A stretch of 64,000 nucleotides of DNA from Streptomyces sp. ITFR-21 (GCF_031844685.1 NZ_CP134605.1:2079501-2143500), one strand, 5' to 3'; counted from the stretch's first letter, positions 28,166 through 36,101 are shown. Notes: generated from the sequence alone by a model not told the origin. Numbers and translations are program-made.

Positions 28166-28177
28166 ACCTCCTCCCCG

Positions 28178-30376
28178 TCACTCTGCGTTGATCTCGACGG
28201 GGTCTTCGGTCTCTTCGGCGCGCTGCTCGATGGCTGCGAGGACCCGTGCGCGGCTGATCATCTGGTTGCCGTTGTACTTCCGCGGCTCGGCCCCGAACGG
28301 CTTGAGTGCCTGTACGAGGTCGGACGCCGACCACGACCGGTAGACCGCCGGCCACCGCTCGGCCAGGCGCTGGCGGATCTCGTCGGACTTCATCCGCTCC
28401 GCGGCGCCCAGGACGGCGAGGACATCGGCGAGGTGGTCGGCTTCTTCGGCCGGCTCCTCGGCCCCGTCGTTCGTCTCGGTGCCGGAGCGGAGGGCTTTGG
28501 CGCGCTCGGCGACCGTCTTGGCGTCGTCCGGTCCGATGTAGTGCGTGCGGACTGTCACGGATGGCTGGCCGGGGGCGAGTTTGATGCCGTCGCCGGCCAC
28601 CACCAGCGTGCCCTTGTCGATGCCCTGCCGGAGCTTGTGCGGCGCGGCGCCGGCGTCGATGGCGCTGTCGCCGAGCGCCATCCGGGCCTGTGATTCGGTG
28701 CCGAGCACGAGGGAGGCGCGGATGTGGTTGCCCTCGCGGGACCGCTTGGGCAGGTTCTCGTTGGTGGGGTCCTGCGTTCCCTCCCAGGTGGTGACGGTGA
28801 CCGCGCGGCCCTGGTCGTGGATCTTCTTCACGGCCTGGAAATAGCGGCTGTCCGCCTTCGAACCCCCGTAGGGCGCGCCGTACTTGACCGTCCCGCTCTC
28901 GGTGACGTGCGTCTCCCGGGCGCCGGAGCCGTAGGCCACCTGAGCTTCGTCGATGACCAGCACCAGGGGGCTGAACCGGGGATCGGCCATGATCTTGTCC
29001 TGGCTCCAGCCCCGGGCGGTGAGGTCCCGCATCAGGTCGATGCGGGCGGCCATCTCCTCAACACCCGCTTCCAGCATGTGCGTTGCCTGGATCACGTGGT
29101 CATCGGTCGGGCCCTGGATGAGCACGGTGGCGATGCCGTCGAACATCTGCCAGTCGCCGACGCCCTTGAGGTCGGCGATCCGGAACTCGACCCGCGGGTC
29201 GAGCGCCAGCCACAGCGCCAGGGAACGCAGCGAGGCGGTTTTGCCCTGGTTGGACAACCCGGTCATCAGCAGGTGCTTCTGCCACAGGGAGACGAGCACC
29301 GCGTCCCCGCGTAGGTCGATACCCCACGGGGCCCGGCTCTTGTGCATGTCGGCGCGGGTGTCCGGGTCGGTGACCAGCGTAGAGGGGCCGATCGGCTCAT
29401 CCAGCGCCCCCGAATCGGCGATCCACGCGCGCACGGTGCGGGCGGCCGGCGCGACCGACAGGTGCACCTCATGCTCATGGCGCCCCAGGTTCTCCGCCAG
29501 CTTCCGGCGCCGGGCGAGGACTTCCTCGGTGCTCGAACCGGACGGCAGCGCGATGTCGACTTCGACGCCGCACCCGGCGAGCACGATCGGCGAGAGCATG
29601 CCGGCCCCGTTGTCCTCCATGGCCTTGATGGCCCCGCGCAGAGGGGCGATGCCCAGGTCACGCAGGGCGGTGACGACAATCGACGGGGTGATGGGTGCTC
29701 CGGTGTCGCGTTCGCGGGCGGGCAGGGCCCACTGCGGGGCGGCGCCCCGGCGGCGGCCGGTGTTCCACAGGCCGAGGAATGCGATCCACGGGGCCAGCCA
29801 CAGGGCCGGGCCCCACACGATGGTGACGATGACGACCGCCCAGCGGATGGCGTCGATGGTGCCCATGACCGGCGCGAGCACCATCCCCGGGTCGTGCTCG
29901 GCGATGGCCAGCAGCGTGCCCAGGCCGAGCAGCGATCCGGCCGCAGTGGCGGTACCCACCAGCAGACCCTTAGCGAGGCGCTGGGGTGCGGTCAGCAGAT
30001 CCATGCGCCGCTGGTGGCGGGCGGCCCGGAAGGCGCGTCCGCGCTCTTCCCACTCCTTGGCTTCCTCCCCGTTGCCGGCGGCTTCGGCGATCCGCATGAA
30101 CCGCTCGTACCGCGCGGCCGAGCGGCCGTCCCATGCCCGCTTGGCCAGCACCCCGGCGCCGCCGGCCACGTAGGCGCCGTGCCGGGCCACCAGCCGGGCC
30201 CCGGTTCTGGTCCGCTCATGGGTGACGACGTGCTGCGTCACACGTACGGCACGCCGCACCCGACCCGAACCCGCCGGCCGCGACGGCGCCGTGCCGGGAG
30301 CGTGCGCGGGGTGGTGATCCGGTGCGCCGGGCCGGGATCGGGCCCGGTGTTCGCCGAGGTCGATGATGTCGGTCAT
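28178..30376 (-). CDS. traB: TraB-like FtsK/SpoIIIE DNA translocase
   Basis: 732 residues. Two or three transmembrane segments lie between about 136 and 205. The FtsK ATPase domain has Walker A GLSNQGKT (373-380) and Walker B LVLVIDE (471-477), and a C-terminal winged helix (about 650-725) corresponds to the clt-recognising gamma domain. This family alone moves double-stranded element DNA between hyphae. The ATG at 30376 is preceded by GGAG and the hairpin leader shared with the methyltransferase gene. It is followed by the candidate clt repeats. Confidence 0.95.
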   Translation of the reverse strand: MTDIIDLGEHRARSRPGAPDHHPAHAPGTAPSRPAGSGRVRRAVRVTQHVVTHERTRTGARLVARHGAYVAGGAGVLAKRAWDGRSAARYERFMRIAEAAGNGEEAKEWEERGRAFRAARHQRRMDLLTAPQRLAKGLLVGTATAAGSLLGLGTLLAIAEHDPGMVLAPVMGTIDAIRWAVVIVTIVWGPALWLAPWIAFLGLWNTGRRRGAAPQWALPARERDTGAPITPSIVVTALRDLGIAPLRGAIKAMEDNGAGMLSPIVLAGCGVEVDIALPSGSSTEEVLARRRKLAENLGRHEHEVHLSVAPAARTVRAWIADSGALDEPIGPSTLVTDPDTRADMHKSRAPWGIDLRGDAVLVSLWQKHLLMTGLSNQGKTASLRSLALWLALDPRVEFRIADLKGVGDWQMFDGIATVLIQGPTDDHVIQATHMLEAGVEEMAARIDLMRDLTARGWSQDKIMADPRFSPLVLVIDEAQVAYGSGARETHVTESGTVKYGAPYGGSKADSRYFQAVKKIHDQGRAVTVTTWEGTQDPTNENLPKRSREGNHIRASLVLGTESQARMALGDSAIDAGAAPHKLRQGIDKGTLVVAGDGIKLAPGQPSVTVRTHYIGPDDAKTVAERAKALRSGTETNDGAEEPAEEADHLADVLAVLGAAERMKSDEIRQRLAERWPAVYRSWSASDLVQALKPFGAEPRKYNGNQMISRARVLAAIEQRAEETEDPVEINAE

Positions 30377-30454
30377 GCTGGGTGCTCCAGTTCCGTTGAT
30401 GGTGCTGGTGCCGGGACGGCCGCGTGTCTTTGGTGAGAGGTGCGGCCGTCCCGG
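30377..30454 (-). promoter_or_regulatory. structured leader of traB (copy 2)
   Basis: A perfect 13-bp stem (30411-30423 with 30442-30454) encloses an 18-base loop containing CTCACCAAAGACAC. The stretch from the stem to the ATG matches copy 1 with small indels that break any shared reading frame. In the traB frame a TAA lies just upstream of the stem, so here the element is non-coding. Confidence 0.65.
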
Positions 30455-30479
30455 CGGTGGTTATGCATGGTTGTGAGGG

Positions 30480-30668
30480 TCAGCGGGGGGTGGACTGGTT
30501 GCCGTGGTCGGTGACGAGCTTGGACAGGGCCGGGGCCATGCCGGGGGCGAAGTCGTCGGTGCCGCATCCGGAACAGGTCACGTGCTGGTGGCCGCCGGCG
30601 TCCTGCTCGACGCGGGCGGTGCCGCCGTTGTGCTGGAACTGCTTGCTGACGATCTCGCGGCGGGACAT
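30480..30668 (-). CDS. small zinc-ribbon-like AICE protein
   Basis: 62 residues (MSRREIVSKQFQHNGGTARV ...). The centre HVTCSGCGTDDF holds a single Cys-x-x-Cys, with His residues before it. AGGA lies nine bases upstream of the ATG. It sits between the SpdB-like gene and traB, a place where related elements carry similar small proteins. The function is unknown. Confidence 0.7.
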   Translation of the reverse strand: MSRREIVSKQFQHNGGTARVEQDAGGHQHVTCSGCGTDDFAPGMAPALSKLVTDHGNQSTPR

Positions 30669-30715
30669 CTGGGGTTTCCTCTCCCGGGCCGGGCTGTCCG
30701 GCCCCACCGCCCCCC

Positions 30716-30741
30716 GCAGCCTCCCCCGCCGGGGAGGCTGC
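30716..30741. terminator. 11-bp perfect hairpin downstream of the SpdB-like gene
   Basis: GCAGCCTCCCC (30716-30726), the loop CGCC and GGGGAGGCTGC (30731-30741). It lies just after the stop of the DUF2637 gene (30760) and before the small zinc protein, so it could terminate or attenuate the small-gene operon. Confidence 0.65.
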
Positions 30742-30759
30742 GCAGGACGGAAGGGCCGG

Positions 30760-31659
30760 TCAGCCGGTGATGCCGGTGTCGGCGGTGGTGCGGCGCCAGG
30801 CGGCGCGCAGCCGGGTTTCGGATGCGCTGTGGCCGGCGGCGCGGAAGCGGACGGACATCTCCCGGTAGGACGGCGGGGGCACGCTGCTGGCCAGGATCGC
30901 GCCGACGATCCGGTCCAGGTCGGCATCGGTCAGCGCGGGGGCGGCGTCCAGGGCCGGAACGGGGTCGCTCGGTCCCCATACGGGCAGCTCCCACCGGGGG
31001 TGTGCCGTGTCCGTGACGGGGGGCGTCACGCTGGTCAGAGCCCTGTCGGTGCCTTCACCCTGACGAGCGGTTTCCAGCTCCATCCACGCCCCGGAGAGGG
31101 TCCGGGCGGTCTCCGCCTGCACCCGGGCGACACGCGCCCCGGCCTCTGTCACGGCCGTCAGGCGCGTCTCCTCCGTGGTCGCCTGCGCCCGGAGCATCGC
31201 CCGGGAGACCGCCGCGTCGTCGCGGGCGGTCTGCTGGATACTGCGGATCGCGCCGAGCGCGGCCGGGGTGAGCGCGGTGCGCTCCCACATGCCGTGCACC
31301 AGCCACAGCGCCTTGGCGGCCAGGGGCAGCCACGCGACCGCCAGCCACGCGCCGGCGGAGGACCCGGCAGTGAGTGCGTGCACCACCAGCACACCGGCCG
31401 CCAGCACACCGAAGCACCACCCGACACCGGTCACCACACCCGAGTGGTCGCCCTGCGCGGCCAGGCGCCGCTCGTAGGAGAGGGTGGCCAGCCAACCGCC
31501 GTCCAGTCCGATGCCGACCACCAGCGCGACCGGCCACGGCATCACATGACCGAGCCACATCACGACGACGGCCAGCGTCAGCACCATACTCACGGCCGTC
31601 ATGGCGACGGCCGGGGCCACGACGGCCAGCTTCTTCATTGTCTTCGTGGTCCGGGTCAT
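30760..31659 (-). CDS. SpdB-like DUF2637 membrane protein (intramycelial spread)
   Basis: 299 residues. Four hydrophobic segments lie in the first about 130 residues (LAVVAPAVAMTAVSMVLTLA, then WPVALVVGIGLDGGWLATL, GVGWCFGVLAAGVLVVHAL and AWLAVAWLPLAAKALWLVHG). A helical region and a small C-terminal winged-helix-like domain follow (about 245-295). DUF2637/SpdB proteins of Streptomyces plasmids help spread the element from the primary recipient compartment along the mycelium. Its ATG overlaps the preceding stop (ATGA at 31656-31659). Confidence 0.88.
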   Translation of the reverse strand: MTRTTKTMKKLAVVAPAVAMTAVSMVLTLAVVVMWLGHVMPWPVALVVGIGLDGGWLATLSYERRLAAQGDHSGVVTGVGWCFGVLAAGVLVVHALTAGSSAGAWLAVAWLPLAAKALWLVHGMWERTALTPAALGAIRSIQQTARDDAAVSRAMLRAQATTEETRLTAVTEAGARVARVQAETARTLSGAWMELETARQGEGTDRALTSVTPPVTDTAHPRWELPVWGPSDPVPALDAAPALTDADLDRIVGAILASSVPPPSYREMSVRFRAAGHSASETRLRAAWRRTTADTGITG

Positions 31660-31889
31660 TGCCGGACACCTCCTTTACGGATCAGACGGGGCAGCCGGGA
31701 CGGGGCCCCGGCGCGGGGGATGCGGGTGCGGGGGCGGGTGTCGGCGAGGGCGTCGAGCACCAGCGCGAGGGCCAGCAGCCGCACCGGCACCCCGGGGTGC
31801 ACACCCATGAGCCAGGCCAGACCGGCCAGAACCGCCAGCAGCCGCAAACGCCGCGCGGCCAGCAGTAACGGGCTCGCGGGGGCGTTCAC
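31656..31889 (-). CDS. small membrane protein of the AICE spread operon
   Basis: 77 residues starting at a GTG that overlaps the preceding stop (31886-31889). The segment LLLAARRLRLLAVLAGLAWL and the following VRLLALALVLDAL are hydrophobic, and the tail is strongly basic (RLPRLIRKGGVRQ). It is coupled on both sides, between two other small genes and spdB. Small basic membrane peptides often accompany SpdB proteins. No family is assigned. Confidence 0.75.
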   Translation of the reverse strand: MNAPASPLLLAARRLRLLAVLAGLAWLMGVHPGVPVRLLALALVLDALADTRPRTRIPRAGAPSRLPRLIRKGGVRQ

Positions 31890-32206
31890 CGCATGCCCCC
31901 GTCCGGCTGGGGAACGTCGGCGAAGCCGGTCAGCTCGATCCGGGCACCGGCAAAGATGGCGCCGGCCTTGAGCACCCAGGTGCGGCCGTCGTTCTGGGTG
32001 TGGCAGGTGACCAGGTCCGGGGAGATGCCCAGCGCGGCACGCCAGGTCTCGAAGCCGCCCAGGTCGTCGTGCAGCCCGATGTCGAGCTGGCCGGGGAAAA
32101 TGCTGCTGACCCGGATCATTCCGGCGGGCAGCGCGGGATGCTCCGAGAGCAGCACACGCAGGGCCAGCAGCGGCGTGCTCACGTCGGCGAGCGTCGCAGG
32201 GCTCAT
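31886..32206 (-). CDS. hypothetical AICE protein
   Basis: 106 residues (MSPATLADVSTPLLALRVLL ... DVPQPDGGMR). It looks soluble and mixed alpha/beta: SSIFPGQLDIGLHDDLGGFE suggests strands around a conserved core, and one Cys-His pair (VTCHTQND) is present. The ATG overlaps the stop of the gene before it (ATGA at 32203-32206). I recognise no function. Confidence 0.75.
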   Translation of the reverse strand: MSPATLADVSTPLLALRVLLSEHPALPAGMIRVSSIFPGQLDIGLHDDLGGFETWRAALGISPDLVTCHTQNDGRTWVLKAGAIFAGARIELTGFADVPQPDGGMR

Positions 32207-32505
32207 GCCGCCCACCCCTCCCGGGCGGTGCGGCGGCGAACCGGGGCGGCCGGACGCGCAGCGGCCGGGGCCAGTGCCAGCAGTTCCGGCAGGGTGCGGC
32301 CGATCACCTCGGCGGCCAGCGCGGTGACGCGGTCGAACAGGGCGGGGTCGTCGGCGAGGATGTCCCGCGCGGCGGCGAGCCGGGCGGCGCGTTCCTCGCC
32401 GCTCTCGCCATCGTTGCCCAGCCACAGCTCCAGCGGCGTGCCCAGGGCCAGTTCCAGGAAGTCGTCGGTGTTCAGGGCCGTGTGCGGCCCGATGTAGTCA
32501 CGCAT
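32203..32505 (-). CDS. hypothetical AICE protein
   Basis: 100 residues (MRDYIGPHTALNTDDFLELA ...), acidic and helical, with a Pro/Ala/Arg tail. The start has a GGAG ribosome binding site. It is the first of a chain of four coupled genes that ends with the DUF2637 gene. The opening resembles WhiB-type N-termini but lacks every Cys, so I do not call it a Wbl protein. Function unknown. Confidence 0.75.
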   Translation of the reverse strand: MRDYIGPHTALNTDDFLELALGTPLELWLGNDGESGEERAARLAAARDILADDPALFDRVTALAAEVIGRTLPELLALAPAAARPAAPVRRRTAREGWAA

Positions 32506-32536
32506 GGGGCGGGTCTCCGAACGGAGTGAAGGCGGT

Positions 32537-32577
32537 CCGGCCGGCCGCCATCGCTAAGGACAACGGCGGCCGGCCGG
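32537..32577. terminator. 13-bp perfect hairpin between small AICE genes
   Basis: CCGGCCGGCCGCC (32537-32549) pairs perfectly with 32565-32577 around a 15-base loop. It separates the 32621-32899 gene from the four-gene operon below. Confidence 0.65.
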
Positions 32578-32620
32578 GCACGGGGAAAGATTCAGAGGTG
32601 AGTGCGGTTGCGCGAGACGG

Positions 32621-32899
32621 TCAGCTGCTCCAGTTGCGGCGGATGTACTCCTCGCGCTGCTGCGCTTCGCGCAACCGCCCCTGGGCGTCGGCGCGACCCT
32701 GCACCGCGATGTCCTTGGCGACCGACTGACCGCTGGTGTGGATACGGTGCGTCCACGTGTCGAGGTCGCTCTGAGCACTCGCGGCGTCCGCCGTGGCCCG
32801 CCGAAGGTCGCGCTGCTCCGTCGCGCGCACATCGGCCCTGAACTGCTGCTGCTGGCGGTCGAACTCGTCCTGAGCGGCGCGCTTCTTACTGCCGAACAC
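32621..32899 (-). CDS. coiled-coil hypothetical AICE protein
   Basis: 92 residues, Gln/Arg/Ala/Asp-rich and almost entirely helical (AAQDEFDRQQQQFRADVRAT is a likely coiled coil). It ends REEYIRRNWSS. The GTG at 32899 has AAGGGAG upstream. It is flanked by two hairpins, so it is probably a single transcription unit. No homologue recognised. Confidence 0.72.
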   Translation of the reverse strand: MFGSKKRAAQDEFDRQQQQFRADVRATEQRDLRRATADAASAQSDLDTWTHRIHTSGQSVAKDIAVQGRADAQGRLREAQQREEYIRRNWSS

Positions 32900-32965
32900 G
32901 TGAGCTCCCTTCGGGCCCCGGCTGATCGCCGGGGCTGGTGGGCCGGACTGTCCGGCTCCCCCTCA

Positions 32966-33007
32966 CCGCCCCGTCCCCACCGGCTCCGGCCGGTGGGGAC
33001 GGGGCGG
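32966..33007. terminator. 18-bp perfect hairpin terminator
   Basis: CCGCCCCGTCCCCACCGG (32966-32983) pairs perfectly with 32990-33007 around a six-base loop. It lies 24 bp after the stop of the 33031-33483 gene, so it closes the rightmost small operon. Confidence 0.8.
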
Positions 33008-33030
33008 ATCAGGCAGCCGTCAGGCCGGCC

Positions 33031-33483
33031 TCACACCACCGCGATGAGCAGCGCGGCGACCAGAAGCCACAGGTGATGCCAGCTCTGGTCCAGTGCATAA
33101 GCGCCGGTACCCAGGCTGGGGTTGTCGTCACGGCCGGGCCGCGGCGCACCGAGCCGGTAGAAGCCGTCCAGACCCACCCGCCCGGCCAGCCACGCCAGCG
33201 TGGTGCGGCGGTCCGCCCACCAGTGCGTCACCGCATCCACCCCCAGCCCCACCAGCAGGCCAGGCACCGACAGGTGCAGACCCAGCAGCCAGGCGACCGG
33301 AAGCAGCACGACCACCTTGGTGGCGGTCAGGGTGGCCACGTGCCGGGCACCGGCCAACCGGCCGGACCAGCCGGGACGGCCCTTGGCCGCCGACTGCGCG
33401 GAGGTCTGCACCCAGTGATCACCCACCGAATGCGCCACGAACAGGGCGAAGCCGACCGCGGCGAACGTGCCGGCGGCGTTCAT
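33031..33483 (-). CDS. small polytopic membrane protein of the AICE (DUF3307-like)
   Basis: 150 residues with three or four hydrophobic segments and conserved-looking polar residues inside them (FVAHSVGDHWVQT, GVDAVTHWWADRR, ALDQSWHHLWLLV). The pattern of His/Asp in membrane helices resembles DUF3307-type phage and plasmid proteins. The ATG overlaps the preceding stop (33480-33483). It might modify the host envelope or act in exclusion, which is only a guess. Confidence 0.75.
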   Translation of the reverse strand: MNAAGTFAAVGFALFVAHSVGDHWVQTSAQSAAKGRPGWSGRLAGARHVATLTATKVVVLLPVAWLLGLHLSVPGLLVGLGVDAVTHWWADRRTTLAWLAGRVGLDGFYRLGAPRPGRDDNPSLGTGAYALDQSWHHLWLLVAALLIAVV

Positions 33484-33824
33484 CGGCCCTCACCCCCGGT
33501 CGTGCAGTGGGGGCAGGGCAGGGAGATCACGTGGCCCCTGCCCGTGACCTGCTGGATACGGCCGTCCCGGCACGACTGGCAGGGCACGTTGATGGCGTCG
33601 CGCCCAGCCGCAGTGATGCGATAGCCGACGACGCCCCACATTATTTCCGTGGCGAAGTAGCGGCCGACCCTGCGGGCGATCGACTTCTCGACCCAGCCCA
33701 TGACCGGCTCCAGTAGCCCCTTTCCGACCAGGGCGGCCTTGGTGCGGACGTGCGCTGCCGCGTAGCCGTCCGCGGCGTAGCTCTCCAGGGCCTTGGCCTG
33801 CTGAGGCGTCAGGCGAGTGTTCAT
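33480..33824 (-). CDS. zinc-ribbon hypothetical AICE protein
   Basis: 114 residues. An N-terminal helical part (TPQQAKALESYAADGYAAAH ...) is followed by a winged-helix-like middle with VGYRITAAGRDAI. A C-terminal zinc ribbon with two Cys-x-x-Cys pairs (VPCQSCRDGRIQQ and LPCPHCTTGG) ends it. I chose the ATG at 33824, which overlaps the previous stop (ATGA). A GTG three codons earlier is possible. It may bind DNA. Family unknown. Confidence 0.75.
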   Translation of the reverse strand: MNTRLTPQQAKALESYAADGYAAAHVRTKAALVGKGLLEPVMGWVEKSIARRVGRYFATEIMWGVVGYRITAAGRDAINVPCQSCRDGRIQQVTGRGHVISLPCPHCTTGGEGR

Positions 33825-33997
33825 CGGCCCCACCGGCTTCCGCCGTTCGCGTTGCCGGTCGTGCGGGTCTGCCCGGACGCCTCACGCGCCGCAGCCCGCG
33901 TGTCCGGGCTGTTGTGCCGGGCGTAGTCGTCGCGGGCCTCAGCCAGCAACTCCTCAGTGGTGGTCTGTTCGGTACCGCGAGAGCCGAATAAGCTCAT
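33821..33997 (-). CDS. small hypothetical AICE protein, first gene of the right operon
   Basis: 58 residues (MSLFGSRGTEQTTTEELLAE ...), polar and helical, with a Gly/Asn/Arg tail. GGAGGGG lies well placed before the ATG. It starts the three-gene coupled operon 33997-33031, whose promoter must lie in the 34.0-34.5 kb spacer facing the GntR gene. No function recognised. Confidence 0.72.
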   Translation of the reverse strand: MSLFGSRGTEQTTTEELLAEARDDYARHNSPDTRAAAREASGQTRTTGNANGGSRWGR

Positions 33998-34511
33998 GTG
34001 CGATCCCCTCCAAGGGGTCAGGAGGGCACACCTCAAAGCTGCCAGGCTGGGAGGGGTGTGCCCGCTCTTGTTCGAGCTGGTCTTGCGTGCTCCGGGCCGG
34101 ATCTGATCCGGCAGCATCGCGCGGGTCCGGAGCCGTTGCGCCATCTCTCTGTCTGGCGCATAACAGGGCAGCTCACAGCGGGTGACACCCCGAAAGGGCG
34201 TTCTCCAGAGCCGATGTGCGGTACGTACCGCGCCGACGCGCGGCACCACTGCCGACGAACATCACCCGGTCGTCACGGAGACAGGGACTCTCACCCCATC
34301 GCAAACTCACTGTTCAGTTCTCAACCAACGAGCGCTTCTATCGGGCTCACTCCCGTTGCCGGGGCCCTCAAGGCGGCGTGCGCCACGAACCAGCTTGACC
34401 AACTTGGCTAGCCCGATCGGCACAACACCAACGTAGCCAGCGTGACTAGTCATGTCAACACTTGGCTAGCTTGGCTGCTCCGATCACCCTCGGGGGCCGT
34501 ACCATCGGGGC
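33998..34511. other. divergent control region of the AICE with repeats
   Basis: 514 bp between the leftward small-gene operon and the GntR gene, without a supportable ORF. Base composition drops toward the right. ACTTGGCTAGC occurs twice (34402-34412 and 34460-34470), each followed by CCGATC, and a perfect palindrome TGACTAGTCA lies between them (34443-34452). These are good candidates for operators of the adjacent GntR regulator and for the two divergent promoters. Confidence 0.6.
34402..34470. promoter_or_regulatory. putative GntR operator repeats
   Basis: Two direct copies of ACTTGGCTAGC, 58 bp apart, flank the palindrome TGACTAGTCA. They end about 40 bp before the GntR start codon. Autoregulation and repression of the divergent transfer genes would fit AICE GntR (KorSA-like) regulators. 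Binding is inferred. Confidence 0.5.
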
Positions 34512-35378
34512 ATGACCTTCACGCCCGAACCCCTGGACCCGGACGACGCGCGACCCCCTTACACGCAAGTCGCGCGCAGCCTCAGCGCCGCCATTCGGAC
34601 AAAGAAACTCGCTCCTGGCGAAAAGCTGCCGTCGCACAAGGAATTGACCGAGCGGTACGGCTTCGCACGTGCCACGATTCAACGTGCTCTGCGTGATTTG
34701 GAAGATGAGGGGTTGGTCGTATCCCGCAAGGGGAGCGGCGTCTATGTACGCAACCGCACCGAACGGCCAGCCGGTCTACGCCCGTACGTCGAGCAGGCAT
34801 TCTCCAGGCCGAACGTCTCGATCGACTTCGCGGGATTCTCTAGCGAAACTCTTCACGGGGCCCTGCAAGAGCCCATAGACCGTATTCGAGTGGGCCGCCT
34901 CACTCCGTCAAGCATCAAAATCAGAATCCTCGTGCCTGACATGTCCGTTCCGCAGGCGGCGCCAGTACGCAAAGAAGACCGGGCGGATGACCCTAGGCTT
35001 CGAAAGCGCATGCACGAAATGATGGTCGGATTCACTCGCAGCATCGCGAACTCAGTTCAAGAACTTAGCGTTCTCGGCCTGGTTCCCGAAGTGAGCGTGA
35101 GCGTTCGCGTTCACAGCGGAACGCAGTTCTTCAAGATGTACGTCATCAACCAAGATGACTTGTTCTTCGGGTTTTACCCAATCCGACCCAACAAGGTAGT
35201 AGCGCAAGGCGAGGTTATCGAGATCTACGACCTAGTCGGGGCCGACGCGGCACTTTTCCATCACTCCACGAATGAAGGTGAGGCATCCGGCGGTGCCCAA
35301 AACGTCGAGCAAGCCCGCATGTGGTTTGAGAGTGTCTGGAACACCATCGGAAGGGAATTCGACCCTCATGGGGAATGA
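34512..35378 (+). CDS. GntR-family regulator of the AICE (KorSA-like)
   Basis: 288 residues. An N-terminal GntR winged helix (about 17-85: PPYTQVARSLSAAIRTKKLA, then LPSHKELTERYGFARATIQRA, quoted in part, and GSGVYVRN) precedes a C-terminal domain of about 190 residues. The C-terminal domain is not obviously UTRA or FCD and looks more like that of GntR proteins paired with HAD phosphatases. The GC content is visibly lower than in the host flanks. It is divergent from the rest of the element and overlaps the HAD gene by 11 bp. It probably represses transfer and replication genes. Confidence 0.85.
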   Translation: MTFTPEPLDPDDARPPYTQVARSLSAAIRTKKLAPGEKLPSHKELTERYGFARATIQRALRDLEDEGLVVSRKGSGVYVRNRTERPAGLRPYVEQAFSRPNVSIDFAGFSSETLHGALQEPIDRIRVGRLTPSSIKIRILVPDMSVPQAAPVRKEDRADDPRLRKRMHEMMVGFTRSIANSVQELSVLGLVPEVSVSVRVHSGTQFFKMYVINQDDLFFGFYPIRPNKVVAQGEVIEIYDLVGADAALFHHSTNEGEASGGAQNVEQARMWFESVWNTIGREFDPHGE

Positions 35379-36060
35379 AGCCCTTGAAGCGACAATCTCG
35401 ACCACACGGGGTGTGTTGTTTGACTTCGATGGCCCGATCTGCGATGTTTTTGCCGGTCTGCCGGCGTCAGAGGTCGCTAGAGACCTAGTGGCAATCCTGC
35501 GCGGATTCGAACCGACCCTAGCAGCTTCGGCAAGCGAAATTGACGACCCTATGGAGATTCTTCGCCTTGCCTCTAAGGGCAGCGAAGCAACGCTAAGGGC
35601 AGTCGAAGACGCACTGACTTCCGCTGAGGGATCCGCCGTCAAGGTAGCGGGCAACCCCATTCCCGGAGCTGTCGCCGCACTACGAGCGGCGCAGTCATCC
35701 GGGCACAGCATCGCGGTGGTGAGCAATAACTCAGCAGGTCCGATCTGGGCATTCCTACACCGGCATGGCCTAACGCCCATGGTCCGGGAAGTTGTTGGTC
35801 GCGCACCATACCGGCCGGATCTCATGAAGCCCGATCCGTACTCTCTGGCTCTGGCAGCCTCCCGACTCGACCTAGCGCCAACTCAATGCACGCTTATCGG
35901 CGATTCCGTGACGGACATCGAGGCAGCGAGAGCGACCGGCGCAAAATCAATCGGATACGCCAACAAGTCAGGAAAAGCGCGCTCTCTGACGGAAGCTGGG
36001 GCCGATGCAATCGTCTCAGACATGTCCGCAGTGGCTGACGCCTTCTGCGCTGCTCCGTGA
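35368..36060 (+). CDS. HAD-superfamily phosphatase (AICE cargo)
   Basis: 230 residues. HAD motif I is LFDFDGPICD, with the usual second Asp replaced by Gly-Pro-type FDFDGP as in many phosphoglycolate-phosphatase-like enzymes. Motif II is VVSNNS, motif III Lys lies in LMKPDP and motif IV is IGDSVTDIEAA. The cap lies between about residues 20 and 90. Its ATG lies inside the GntR gene (overlap 11 bp), so the two are coupled. It may hydrolyse a small phosphorylated signal sensed by the GntR C-terminal domain. That is speculative. Confidence 0.85.
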   Translation: MGNEALEATISTTRGVLFDFDGPICDVFAGLPASEVARDLVAILRGFEPTLAASASEIDDPMEILRLASKGSEATLRAVEDALTSAEGSAVKVAGNPIPGAVAALRAAQSSGHSIAVVSNNSAGPIWAFLHRHGLTPMVREVVGRAPYRPDLMKPDPYSLALAASRLDLAPTQCTLIGDSVTDIEAARATGAKSIGYANKSGKARSLTEAGADAIVSDMSAVADAFCAAP

Positions 36061-36101
36061 GGACTGACGGCCAACGACCGGTCACCACGCCGGCGTGGGC
36101 C

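Noticed and set aside
32203..32505. WhiB-like protein
   Set aside because: The N-terminus is reminiscent of Wbl proteins, but none of the four iron-sulfur cysteines is present.
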